Below, one piece after another: positions 7,261 to 16,200 of a DNA stretch of 64,000 nucleotides. A program made the translations under genes and the position numbers. The notes beneath the pieces are model-generated. The model was not told where the DNA came from. It saw only the letters and a list, made by a program, of their open reading frames with translations, and did no database searches. Location: contig NZ_QWEG01000010.1 in NCBI RefSeq assembly GCF_003515685.1, positions 62,001-126,000 on the forward strand, written 5' to 3'. Within the stretch, counting starts at the first letter, position 1. Each line of letters begins with the position of its first letter. Source of the DNA: Neobacillus notoginsengisoli (lineage in GTDB: Bacteria > Bacillota > Bacilli > Bacillales > Cytobacillaceae).

Positions 7261-8742
7261 TTAATTTCCATTCCCGACTGTTATCTGGCTGCCGGAATCT
7301 TCGGCTGGACTTTCGTTTTCTGGCTTTGGGGCGGTTTTCGGTTCGGAAACTGTTTCAGTTTTTTTAGCCGGTTCTTTTTCAGCTGATGAATCGGGCTCTT
7401 GTTTCTGAGGAGTTTCAGCTTCGGGCTTCGCTGCCGCGGCGGCTTCTATGGCCGCAATCCAATCCTTAATGGCCTTCTTTTTTGCCAAAAGAACGGCTTC
7501 AGTTTTAGGGAAGGTGTAATATTTGCCCGGATGGAGACTGTTGCCCTGTTTTTTCCATTCAGCCTGTTTCTTTTCCAGCTGTTCAAGTTTGGCTAACTGG
7601 CCTTTTATTAAGTCCAGATTCTCTGGTTTTAATTGCTTTTCAATTTCAGTGGTCAGCGTATATCTGTCAATTTCATAGAGTGTATTTTCTTTCATAATTT
7701 TTGCAGGAAGGATGTATTTGCTTTTTGCCATATTCCGGACTGTTGCGCTATACATTTTTCCTACTGCAGAAAGTCCAACTGCCCGGTTCTCTTTCCAGGC
7801 ACCCGCAAACTCTGTTAATGGCGGGCTCGTTTCATAAACCGGTTTGGAAATCTCGGGTGTGAAGCCCGGCTTCTTTTTTGCCTGGATAAACCAGTCCGTA
7901 TAGCCTCCGCCAGGGGGGTTCGGCTGCGGATAAACAAGCCTGTAGCCTGTCAGCTGGCCAATTTTTTTGGCATAGACATGATCCCTTTTGTATCGGCTTC
8001 CTGTCAGATTGTAGTTCCAGTATAAAATTTTGCCGCTACTGTGGTAAGCGACAGCCATTTCGGGGTTCATTTCATTTGTAAATTTCAACATTGCTTTGAC
8101 TTCCGCCGCGCTTTCCGGCTTATTGCCCTTAAAATTTTTATAACTGGGTGATTTGGGGCCTTTTAAGGCTTTCCAGCCAGCATTGTACTGTCTGTTTAAA
8201 TCCACCCCTTTGGCATTCGCTTTCCAGCGCTTAAAGTTCTTGCTGCCTTCATTCATTTTAATGAGCGAAGCGTGCTTATCTTTTGGGAAGGCCTTTAACC
8301 CCTGCTGCTGAAGTGTGACACCATCAGGGTTCACCATTGGTACAAACCAAATGGTTGTTGTGGAAAGTATGTAACGGGTGTTGAATCCATCAATCAGTGT
8401 GTTATTTGAGGCCGCTGCTGCATACTGGTTGATCATATACATGTTCAAACTTGTTGTTAGCCATTCACGGGCATGGTGGGCACCGTTTATAAAGGCTTTA
8501 GCTGGTCCTGTACCAAGGCCAACAGCATAAATATTTCGCCCGTATTCCGACTTGCCGATTACTCTAACTTGAATTAAATGAGGATATGCTTTTTTCAGCT
8601 TTTGAATGTCGGCCTCCATCATGGAGTAGGAATATACCTGATTTGGATTGACAATCATTCCTGCAGCCTGCGATTCCCTGGAAAAAGACATGGATGATAA
8701 AAGTAATACAACTGTGAAAAAAAGCAATTTTAATTTATGCAA
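7261..8742 (-). CDS. Secreted M14 zinc carboxypeptidase
   Basis: This is an exported metallocarboxypeptidase of 493 residues. A signal peptide (about 1-26) is followed by an M14 domain with zinc ligands His90 and Glu93 (GAHHAREW) and His234 (VAYHSSG). The substrate-binding NPDG (138-141) and DLNRQ (181-185) and the general base Glu297 (FTPEISKP) are also present, so it should be active. The C-terminus has a Lys/Glu-rich helical part and a low-complexity Glu/Pro/Lys tail. The frame starts with TTG at 8742 behind GGGGGG; no better ATG exists. The substrate could be peptidoglycan stem peptides (gamma-D-glutamyl-diaminopimelate type) or proteins; sequence does not decide. Confidence 0.9.
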   Translation of the reverse strand: MHKLKLLFFTVVLLLSSMSFSRESQAAGMIVNPNQVYSYSMMEADIQKLKKAYPHLIQVRVIGKSEYGRNIYAVGLGTGPAKAFINGAHHAREWLTTSLNMYMINQYAAAASNNTLIDGFNTRYILSTTTIWFVPMVNPDGVTLQQQGLKAFPKDKHASLIKMNEGSKNFKRWKANAKGVDLNRQYNAGWKALKGPKSPSYKNFKGNKPESAAEVKAMLKFTNEMNPEMAVAYHSSGKILYWNYNLTGSRYKRDHVYAKKIGQLTGYRLVYPQPNPPGGGYTDWFIQAKKKPGFTPEISKPVYETSPPLTEFAGAWKENRAVGLSAVGKMYSATVRNMAKSKYILPAKIMKENTLYEIDRYTLTTEIEKQLKPENLDLIKGQLAKLEQLEKKQAEWKKQGNSLHPGKYYTFPKTEAVLLAKKKAIKDWIAAIEAAAAAKPEAETPQKQEPDSSAEKEPAKKTETVSEPKTAPKPENESPAEDSGSQITVGNGN

Positions 8743-8916
8743 CTATTTCCCCCCTGCCTACTAATCTATTTATCTACTATTTCATTATAACTAAATGAAA
8801 ATTTTGGAGAATAGGGGAGAATAAAAATTTATATAAAATATATGAACATCATTCCAATTAATGGGTGGGGTTGATAAAATAAAGTAGATTCTTAATAAGG
8901 ACAGCAGGAGGATGCA

Positions 8917-11805
8917 ATGGGGAAATATTTTAGGCGTTTTAGTTTAATAGGATTGGTATGGATGCTCATGTTTCCTTTAACCGTTCAAGGAGAAAAAAGA
9001 GAGAAGGGTCAAGCTACAGTATTACAGCAGCAGCCAATCCAAAAGGATCAATACCCCTATCCATTAGCTGGGAAAGTCACATCCCACAAAACGATTCCAC
9101 GTAAAGACGATTATGTAAAAGATGAAATCATTATTAAGTTTCGGAATGATACGCTTCAAAGTTCAATAAGCAATCTTAGCAAAAACCTCGGCCTTCGTTT
9201 TACAAAGAAATATAAAAGCTTTGGCGGCATTCTCGTAAAAATCCCTCATAACAAATCTGTCGAAGAGGTCTTAGCAGTCCTTGAAAAATCAGGATTTGTA
9301 GAATATGCGGTACCGAATTATATAAGGCAAAAAACAGCTGTCAGCGATCCTTATTTCTCCCAATTATGGGGACTTAAAAATACAGGGCAAACAATCCAGG
9401 ACTATCCCGGAGTCAGCGGCTTCGACATAAATGCCGAAACAGCCTGGACGAAAACAAAGGGAAGCCATTCTGTTGTCGTAGCGGTAATCGACAGCGGCAT
9501 CGATATCAATCACCCGGATTTAAAAGAAAATATCTGGCGGAACCCTGGTGAGGGAACTGTGGCAGACGGGATTGACAATGATGGGAATGGCTACATTGAT
9601 GATCTCAATGGCTGGGACTTTTACAGCAATAACCGAACGGTTTTCGATGATCCATTTATAGATGAGCACGCCACCCATGTTGCGGGAACGATTGCAGCAT
9701 CAGCGAATGATCGAGGGGTAATCGGCATTGCGCCAAATGTCAAAATCATGCCGTTGAAATTTATGGGCGCCAACTCAGGGACGGATGCGGGCGCGATTGA
9801 GGCGATCGAGTATGCAAAGGCAAAGGGAGTGAAGATTTTCAACCTATCCTGGGGAGGATACGGCAACAGCCCAGCACTCTATGATGCGATTAAAAATACA
9901 AATGGCCTCTTCATTGTCGCCGCCGGAAATGATGGCAATAATAACGATGGAGCCTATCGTACTGTCCCGGCAAGCTTTGATCTTCCTAACATTATTTCAG
10001 TCGCGGCGATGGATAACAGCGGTTATCTGACAGATTTCTCGAATTATGGAATAAAAACGATTGATGTAGCCGCACCGGGTTTGGCCATATTAAGCACGGT
10101 ACCGCGCAATCGTTATGCCCATTTTGATGGCACATCCATGGCCGCTCCCCATGTAGCGGGAACTGCTGCCTTGGTCCTTAGCGCCAATCCGAAATATTCA
10201 GTTAGCCAAATAAAAAACACGATTCTTAAATCAGGCATCCCTGTCCCCGGCCTCGACAAATGGGTTGGGACCGGAAGGATGATTAGCGCAGGCAGAGCCG
10301 TTCATTATACAGCGGACGATGAACTGCCGGGTGTACCGTTATCAGGATCCCAAATAACGGGAGCTTTAAATAATGTAAATGATATGGACGATGTGTATTC
10401 CGTAAAACTTCAAAAAGGGGAAAGAATCTCACTATCCCTAACTGGCGCCACTGGCACTGATTTTGATTTGTTCCTATTTGATCGATCGGCAAAAACAGTG
10501 CTATATGAAAACGGGAAGGTTTTGGCCAGATCGCAAAAAAGCGGAACCTCTTCGGAATCAATCGTGTTTCGGGCCCCGTCAGCTGGAACATACTATATTG
10601 ATGTCTACGGCAAAAAGGGAAAAGGTTCCTATACATTAAAAAACCAATTGGGTGACCCGTCCGCTTTTTATGAAAATACATCGGCAGGGATAGTCTATTC
10701 AGGCAGTTGGAGCAAGGTAACGAATAGCAATGCCTCCGGAGGAACATATCATTCGGTAAACGCAAGCGGCGGGGCGATGCAGTTCGTGTTCAATGGTACG
10801 GGCATCAGACTGACCGGATTGAAGAATCCTACTCAGGGGTACGCAAAAATTTCGGTTGACGGAGTCTCAACCTTAATAAACCTTAACTCATCTGCCAACG
10901 AATTTAATTCAACCCTTTTTGAAAAAACAGGCTTAACGCCAGGTCGGCATACTCTCAGGGTCGAGTGGACAGGAAAATCTGGCAGTACAGCGAGCAAAAC
11001 AGCGAAAGCTATTAATGTCGATGCCATTACTGTCTTTGGGAGTTCTACAACATACACGGTGGAAGACAACCACTCTACAATCAAAAAAACAGGCACCTGG
11101 TCAACGAGCAAAAACAACTCGTATTCCGGGGGGGCGGCATCGTTCAGTTCAAAAGCTGGAAGTACAATGGAACTTTCTTTTACAGGCAATAGTGTTAAAC
11201 TATTCGCGTCTAAAGCAGCAAACCGCGGTTTATTTGAAGTTTATATTGATGGAAAGCTAGATAAAACCGTCAATACGCACGCGCCAAATACACAATATAA
11301 ATCAGTTGTCTACGAAAAAGCCGGATTAACATCCGACGCGCATAAAATAAGGATTGTTGTAAAAGGGCAAAAAGCCGCTGCATCGACAGGTACTGCAGTT
11401 TACCTAGATGGATTTACGATATCGGCCCCTAAGCAAACAGTTGTACAAGAAAACAGAATGCAGCTCGGTGGAAGCTGGTCGACGGTTACAAACTCCAAAC
11501 ATAGCGGCGGAAAAGCACTATCTGCTTCGACTTCAGGCAGGACAGCCCAATTAACCTTTACCGGGCGTTCCATCAAGCTACTCGGATATAAAGGAACATC
11601 TGGAGGGCTGGCGGATGTTTATATCGACGGAAAATTGGCCAAAACGGTTAGCTCGTACTCAGATACTCCGGTTTACAAGGCTGTTTTGTTTGAGAAGAAT
11701 GACTTAACAGCGGGGAACCATGTGATTAAGGTGGTTGTAAAAGGGAAGAAAGTTTCAGCGTCAAAAGGAATAACTGTGTTTTTTGATGCCTTGTTGGTAG
11801 ATTGA
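8917..11805 (+). CDS. Large secreted subtilisin-like serine protease with C-terminal repeats
   Basis: This is a 962-residue S8 protease. A signal peptide (about 1-25) is followed by a propeptide (about 62-135, containing DEIIIKFRND) and a catalytic domain at about 145-460. Asp192 (VIDSGID), His254 (HATHVAGT), Asn338 (AAGND) and Ser407 (GTSMAAPH) form an intact active site. Residues about 470-600 look like a PPC-type beta-sandwich (DFDLFLFD, YYIDVYG). The rest is three similar modules of about 115 residues, each opening with a GSW/GTW motif and holding YIDG or VDG, FEK/YEK and LTxGxH motifs; these are probably carbohydrate- or wall-binding beta-sandwiches. GCAGGAGGA precedes ATG 8917. It stands alone and is divergent from the carboxypeptidase. 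Confidence 0.93.
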   Translation: MGKYFRRFSLIGLVWMLMFPLTVQGEKREKGQATVLQQQPIQKDQYPYPLAGKVTSHKTIPRKDDYVKDEIIIKFRNDTLQSSISNLSKNLGLRFTKKYKSFGGILVKIPHNKSVEEVLAVLEKSGFVEYAVPNYIRQKTAVSDPYFSQLWGLKNTGQTIQDYPGVSGFDINAETAWTKTKGSHSVVVAVIDSGIDINHPDLKENIWRNPGEGTVADGIDNDGNGYIDDLNGWDFYSNNRTVFDDPFIDEHATHVAGTIAASANDRGVIGIAPNVKIMPLKFMGANSGTDAGAIEAIEYAKAKGVKIFNLSWGGYGNSPALYDAIKNTNGLFIVAAGNDGNNNDGAYRTVPASFDLPNIISVAAMDNSGYLTDFSNYGIKTIDVAAPGLAILSTVPRNRYAHFDGTSMAAPHVAGTAALVLSANPKYSVSQIKNTILKSGIPVPGLDKWVGTGRMISAGRAVHYTADDELPGVPLSGSQITGALNNVNDMDDVYSVKLQKGERISLSLTGATGTDFDLFLFDRSAKTVLYENGKVLARSQKSGTSSESIVFRAPSAGTYYIDVYGKKGKGSYTLKNQLGDPSAFYENTSAGIVYSGSWSKVTNSNASGGTYHSVNASGGAMQFVFNGTGIRLTGLKNPTQGYAKISVDGVSTLINLNSSANEFNSTLFEKTGLTPGRHTLRVEWTGKSGSTASKTAKAINVDAITVFGSSTTYTVEDNHSTIKKTGTWSTSKNNSYSGGAASFSSKAGSTMELSFTGNSVKLFASKAANRGLFEVYIDGKLDKTVNTHAPNTQYKSVVYEKAGLTSDAHKIRIVVKGQKAAASTGTAVYLDGFTISAPKQTVVQENRMQLGGSWSTVTNSKHSGGKALSASTSGRTAQLTFTGRSIKLLGYKGTSGGLADVYIDGKLAKTVSSYSDTPVYKAVLFEKNDLTAGNHVIKVVVKGKKVSASKGITVFFDALLVD

Positions 11806-12020
11806 TTTAAAAGCTTTTACGAATACCATAGAGTTTTTATTAGAGGCTGTATGGTTGCCGAATGTTTCGTAGGGGCTGACAGAAGGTTTTGGTTTTTCCA
11901 TTTGTACTAGAAATATCGAACAAAGTTCACTTTTCTCCAATCTCCATCGCGTAGATGTCTGCCTATCAAAAACCTTTTTGCAAATTTTGGGCATTCGTCA
12001 TTTGGTCGGACAGATGATAT

Positions 12021-12061
12021 AAAAAGAGCACGTCATTTAGCACAGTCACTGTATGTGCTCT
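12021..12061 (-). terminator. Minus-strand terminator beyond phage-like remnant
   Basis: AGAGCAC pairs with GTGCTCT (12025-12031 with 12055-12061), with an inner ACAGT/ACTGT stem, and reads into a T-run on the minus strand. It lies just beyond the decayed frame that ends at 12077. Confidence 0.5.
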
Positions 12062-12076
12062 AACGTGTAGGTAATT

Positions 12077-12308
12077 TCATTTGTAATGTTTTTTTACAGT
12101 GAGTAAAGGAAGGATTATGAACAGTCCAATATACTCTTCATAATCCCAACCTCTAAGTAAATCAAGGGCTGGCAATAGAGGGTTTTCTATTTAATGGCAG
12201 CGTAAAGTACGCCAACCAAAGCGCATTAAATATTTCTTCATAGCCTATATTATAGGCGTTTTCCAAGGTGGCCACCGGTTGTAGGGCCGACCTAAAAATT
12301 TTATTAAT
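12077..12308 (-). pseudogene. Decayed gene fragment resembling a phage tail protein N-terminus
   Basis: On the minus strand an AGGAGGTGG site precedes an ATT codon at 12308 (no proper start). An open stretch then reads INKIFRSALQPVATLE, followed by NAYNIGYEEIFNALW and FTLPLN, and stops at 12162. In another frame the sense continues as GWDYEEYIGLFIILP to a stop at 12077. The 'NAYNIGYEEIFNALW...FTLPL' pattern reminds me of the N-terminus of siphovirus/prophage tail structural proteins (Gp37-like); this is from memory and unverified. The missing start and the frameshift mark it as broken. The remaining sequence at 11806-12076 shows no gene. Confidence 0.4.
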
Positions 12309-12309
12309 G

Positions 12310-12362
12310 TACCACCTCCTAAAACAAAAGAGCCACCTTATGGTGACCCCTGTTACTGTCCA
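12310..12362 (-). terminator. Minus-strand hairpin between remnant and asparagine-synthase-like gene
   Basis: GGTCACC pairs with GGTGGCT-type sequence (GAGCCACC TTAT GGTGACC on the plus strand, about 12331-12348). On the minus strand it reads into CTCTTTTGTTTT, a terminator-like T-run, ending just before the AGGAGG of the decayed frame. Confidence 0.45.
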
Positions 12363-12422
12363 ATTTTATTTTTAGATTGATTTACAAGAAGAATAATAAC
12401 TAAGAATCCTTACTAGTCTCGT

Positions 12423-12464
12423 AAGAAGACATTTTTGATTTCCCTTTTTTCAAAATGTCTTCTT
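12423..12464. terminator. Inverted repeat after asparagine-synthase-like gene
   Basis: AAGAAGACATTTT and AAAATGTCTTCTT (12423-12435 with 12452-12464) form a 13-bp stem just past the stop codon. The T-run is weak, so this is a probable but not certain terminator. Confidence 0.5.
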
Positions 12465-12484
12465 CTTAGGTTTAAAATAAATTA

Positions 12485-14272
12485 TCAACTATCAATATTT
12501 TCAAAACTTAAGTTTTGGTTTAATTTTTTTATGTGATCTTCGTATGAACAAATCCAGGCTATTCTTTGAAAAGTGGATTCGTATCGGGGATATAAAAATT
12601 CTCCAGATATTGCTCTTTCCCATAAATCCCTTATTTCCATTTCATTATAAAAACTCTTCCAAATATCTTTATTATTAATAATCTCCGTAATATACTCTTT
12701 ATCTTCGTTTTGCCAAATCCTCATGTTATTAGCAGCCTTTTCATCGATACCTGTTTTTACTATATTGTCTTTATAAAAAGGAACATCTGCCCATTGAGGA
12801 ATTAATGTCTCCAGAATGTTTCTGTGTAGTTTATAATCTCTTCTTTCATTTGGCGTTAGGTCAAATGATAATCTAATAAACCCAGGTGTAGCAAAAGGCG
12901 TAAAATTGTTCATTACTCCGCTAATAGGAGCCCAACGTCTTAATCTTTCTTTTAAATAAAAATAATCCATAGCATTTAATCCTTGGATTCCTAATTGTTT
13001 AGCTTCTTCAAATAACGCCCAAACTTCTTTATCTACATTTTCAGCTATTTCATCATTCCCGGCTGAGCTTTTTAAATACCTTAAAAGTCTCCAACGAGGC
13101 CCATCCTCCCCCTTATCAATAATACTCTGGTAAATACGATCATTTCCGTAGTAATTTGCGGTTGCTATTTCGCCTCCAGCTCCGACACAAGATGCGCTAG
13201 TAATATTATAGAACTGGTTAATGCTGACCCTCCCAGCTTGCCTTACTGGTGGGTAATCACCATCATATGCAAAATGTAATAAGTTTAACCTATCTTTCAA
13301 ATCCACGGGATTTTCTCTTGCTTTTTCACTTTTTCGATCATTCACAATATGCCTGTCCTCTAAATTCACTAACTGCATTAAGTTTTTTGCAGTTTCAATT
13401 TCTCCTGCTATAGGGCCAAATGTTGTAAATGTAGAGTCAACTCCAGATTTAATTAATATTGCAGAGGAAACTCTGGAATCTTTTCCTCCTGATAGTAGAG
13501 AATTGACAGGGAAATCAAACATTCGAAAGAAGGAACGGGTTGACTCTAAGATATTAGTAATTTCCTCATCAAATGCACTTCCATCTAACCTTCTCGGTGA
13601 CACCCACGAAGATAAACCGCCAGTTTGTTTTACCACTTTTGGAACATTCATTTCATTATTTAAAGTAATTTCGATACTTGGCTTAACTCGAACCGACCCT
13701 TTAATTGGACTTGTATCCCCCATTAACCACCCAACAGCTGAAAAAACTTGCCATGTGTACATGTCCATTTCTGCTCTCTTATTCATGAAAAGGTAAAGGG
13801 CAGCTAGTTTGTTAGAGTAAACTACCCCTTCATCCGTTTGAAGTTCGTATAGTTTTCCCATACCCAAGCTATCGTTATAAATCTTAATACTCTTATTCAT
13901 TTTATCAAGGTAACAAAAAATTAAAGGCGGAGTCATTAAACTCATTAACGAAGGATCCTGCTTTATTCTCCTTGTAAAAAGTAACGGAGCCTCATTAATG
14001 CCAACTGGCGAATGTAAAGTTTGCTCCCACCCCTTAGGAGCATAAGTAAAGCAGGAAACATATTCATTATCTTCCTGCCAAGCTGGAAATTTATATTTTT
14101 TGTTTTCAGATTGCCAAAAAAATAGACCAATATTACTGCAAGCAGAATGGTTGTATTGCAACCTTTCTTTTTCTAATGAAGAAAAATAATATTTCGCTAC
14201 GCGGTCTTTCCGTTCAAGTAATTCATCAGCACTTACTTCTTTGAAAAATTTATAAGCAAGAAATAATTGCAC
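12485..14272 (-). CDS. Asparagine synthase-like ATP-dependent ligase, no glutaminase nucleophile
   Basis: The 595-residue protein has the two-part plan of class B asparagine synthetases: an N-terminal Ntn-like part and a C-terminal ATP-pyrophosphatase part with the PP-loop SGGKDS (261-266). The expected Cys2 nucleophile is absent (the start reads VQLFLAYKFF), so glutamine hydrolysis is unlikely. Such proteins use ATP to adenylate a carboxyl group; relatives modify polysaccharides or close lasso peptides. A longer frame opens with TTG at 14296, but AAAGGAGG sits exactly eight bases before GTG 14272, which fixes the start. No lasso precursor or protease gene is nearby. Decayed sequence lies on both sides, and its product is unknown. 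Confidence 0.75.
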   Translation of the reverse strand: MQLFLAYKFFKEVSADELLERKDRVAKYYFSSLEKERLQYNHSACSNIGLFFWQSENKKYKFPAWQEDNEYVSCFTYAPKGWEQTLHSPVGINEAPLLFTRRIKQDPSLMSLMTPPLIFCYLDKMNKSIKIYNDSLGMGKLYELQTDEGVVYSNKLAALYLFMNKRAEMDMYTWQVFSAVGWLMGDTSPIKGSVRVKPSIEITLNNEMNVPKVVKQTGGLSSWVSPRRLDGSAFDEEITNILESTRSFFRMFDFPVNSLLSGGKDSRVSSAILIKSGVDSTFTTFGPIAGEIETAKNLMQLVNLEDRHIVNDRKSEKARENPVDLKDRLNLLHFAYDGDYPPVRQAGRVSINQFYNITSASCVGAGGEIATANYYGNDRIYQSIIDKGEDGPRWRLLRYLKSSAGNDEIAENVDKEVWALFEEAKQLGIQGLNAMDYFYLKERLRRWAPISGVMNNFTPFATPGFIRLSFDLTPNERRDYKLHRNILETLIPQWADVPFYKDNIVKTGIDEKAANNMRIWQNEDKEYITEIINNKDIWKSFYNEMEIRDLWERAISGEFLYPRYESTFQRIAWICSYEDHIKKLNQNLSFENIDS

Positions 14273-14395
14273 ACTTTTATCCTCCTTTAGAACCAAATTT
14301 GCAATTTATTGTATCACATAATAGTAAAAGAAAGGGAAAAGTGTACATTTTTTTAGATTAGCACTATATAAAACATTACATATGTAGCCAAGCGA

Positions 14396-14596
14396 TTACT
14401 TAGGTCCCCCTACAGTTAGCTGAAAAATTCTATTTATACCTGATATAGCATTGAAGGAAGTGACTGTTTTATCTCCTAGCAGGATTGTCATCTCATTTGT
14501 AGTTAATACTCCTTTGGCATTAACTGTACTGCCACCAGTACCATCTGTGCTTCTACCACCTTTTAAATATACTGAGGTCAGGTTTTCACTGACCGG
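14396..14596 (-). pseudogene. C-terminal fragment of an unknown gene
   Basis: A 66-codon minus-strand stretch with no start or binding site reads SVYLKGGRSTDGTGG, then VNAKGVLTTNEMTILLGDK and SGINRIFQLTVGGPK, followed by a stop at 14396. Composition is protein-like (regular Gly/Thr/Val strands), so it is probably the remaining C-terminus of a phage structural or surface protein. An upstream stop closes it. It mirrors the other remnant at 12077-12308 on the far side of the asparagine-synthase-like gene. Origin is uncertain. Confidence 0.35.
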
Positions 14597-14908
14597 TTAA
14601 ATTCAATTCGGTCCATCAACTGATGTTGTTTCTTCCTGAAAATAACATTGAAAAAATACCACTTGTAGGGTTTGAGTCGGTCACTTCGTTTATCTTTCCG
14701 GTATATCGGTTTATAATCTCGATTGTTTTGTTTGTTGTGAAAAAAAGAATAGAAGGTCAGTATAAAGAATGGCGAGATAAAGCCTTTCAATTAGTTATGA
14801 AAGAAGCTATTTTATTTCCAATATCTTTATGTTAAAATAATTAGGAAAAAAACAGGAAATTCGTTGGCAAACGATAAGCTTTTACAATGTCATACAAGTT
14901 TAAACAAA

Positions 14909-14942
14909 ATGCCCGAAAAAATTGCTTTTTTGGGTATTTTTG
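14909..14942 (+). terminator. Leader hairpin before first glycosyltransferase
   Basis: AATGCCC-G-AAAAAA pairs with TTTTTT-GGGTATT and is followed by TTTTTG, 20 bases before the ATG at 14962. It looks like an intrinsic terminator ahead of the operon, so it could end upstream transcripts or act as an attenuator. The stem is A/T-rich with one bulge, so confidence is modest. Confidence 0.4.
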
Positions 14943-14961
14943 TAGAGGAGCGCCTTCTTAT

Positions 14962-16200
14962 ATGAAAAAAAAGGTCCTCATGATCGCTCAAGGTTTTTAT
15001 CCTGAAATTGGCAGTGCGGGGAACCGGATGAAAAACATCTATAAGTTACTTTGGGAGAATGGTTATGAAGTTCATATCCTGACAACCGAACCGACTTACC
15101 CCAATAAAAAACTGTATGAGGATAAGAAATTTTGGGATGAAGAGGGTTCATTTAATAATGAGTTTATTAATAGAGTAAAGATTGCGAACAGGAAATATTC
15201 AAGGAGCTTATTTAATAGATTGTTTTATTACCTCGAAATGGCATTCAAGCTGTTTTTTCTTGTTTTGAAGGACAAGCAGAAATATGATGTTATCTTTGTT
15301 TCCTCTCCACCTATTTTCGTTGGCTTTGTAGGGGTTGTTGCTAAATATAAATACAAATGCCCATTAATAACAGAAATAAGGGATCTTTGGCCAGAATCAT
15401 TAAAGGGTGTAGGGGTATTTAATTATAACTGGATTATCAATACTTTTTCATATTTTGAAAGATTTCTTTATAAGCAATCTGAACATATTATTGTGAATAG
15501 TGGCGGATTTAAAAGTTACATTATTGAAAAATCAGGAGTAGCGCCAAAGAAAATAGGATTCATGCCTAATTCAGCGCTTTTAAAAGAGATTCCCCAGAGT
15601 AAGGACCCATCATCCAGAAAAAAGTTCAAAGTCATTTATACTGGAAATATTGGACTCGCTCAAGATATTGATGTTTTGAAAAAATTGGCTTTCTGTCTTG
15701 ATGAACAGGACATCCCTTTAAGTATGGTAGGATATGGAATGAAAAAACAGGAGTTCATTGATTTCGTTGCCAAAAATAAGTTGGCGAATGTGACTTTTCA
15801 CTCCCCTACAACAAGGCGGGAGTGCCTCGAATTAAATTTGGCTCATGATGTGGGATTTGTTTCCCTTAATGACAGTCAGGTTTTTAACACTGTATTGCCC
15901 GGAAAAATAATTGATTACATGACATGTGGGCTTCCAATTGTAGCCTCTGTGGATGGATATGCGAAGGAAATCATTGAAAGAGAAAGTTTAGGTTTTGTAT
16001 CTGAGAGTCGCAATATAGATGAAATTGTTAACCATATAGTATTTTTGAAAACCAATCCTGCTTTGCGTGAATCAATTTCAAAAAATGCAATTCAGTTTAT
16101 AAAAAAACATTTTTTATGGGAAAAGAATATTTACGAACTTATTTCTCGAATAGAAGAAAATAATGAACCCAAAGAAGGCAAGGGAATAATAAATGAGTAG
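14962..16200 (+). CDS. Glycosyltransferase family 4 (WbuB-like)
   Basis: The 412-residue cytoplasmic GT-B enzyme adds a sugar to a lipid-linked glycan. The N-terminal acceptor domain has MIAQGFYPEIGSAGNRMKN and VSSPPIFVGFVGVVA. TEIRDLWPESL is a hallmark of WbuB-type GT4 enzymes. The C-terminal donor domain has VIYTGNIGLAQDIDVL and the EX7E-like region near CGLPIVASVDGYAKEIIE. The open frame begins at 14887, but GAGGAG at 14945-14950 points to ATG 14962, which also starts the Rossmann fold correctly. It overlaps the next gene by 8 bases. It resembles the gene at 54973 in the second cluster. Donor and acceptor are unknown. Confidence 0.88.
   Translation: MKKKVLMIAQGFYPEIGSAGNRMKNIYKLLWENGYEVHILTTEPTYPNKKLYEDKKFWDEEGSFNNEFINRVKIANRKYSRSLFNRLFYYLEMAFKLFFLVLKDKQKYDVIFVSSPPIFVGFVGVVAKYKYKCPLITEIRDLWPESLKGVGVFNYNWIINTFSYFERFLYKQSEHIIVNSGGFKSYIIEKSGVAPKKIGFMPNSALLKEIPQSKDPSSRKKFKVIYTGNIGLAQDIDVLKKLAFCLDEQDIPLSMVGYGMKKQEFIDFVAKNKLANVTFHSPTTRRECLELNLAHDVGFVSLNDSQVFNTVLPGKIIDYMTCGLPIVASVDGYAKEIIERESLGFVSESRNIDEIVNHIVFLKTNPALRESISKNAIQFIKKHFLWEKNIYELISRIEENNEPKEGKGIINE

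Noticed and set aside
14623-14835. Plus-strand 70-codon frame with a hydrophobic segment
   Set aside because: No ribosome binding site before the ATG, no recognisable family, and it lies in decayed sequence between a gene fragment and the first glycosyltransferase.
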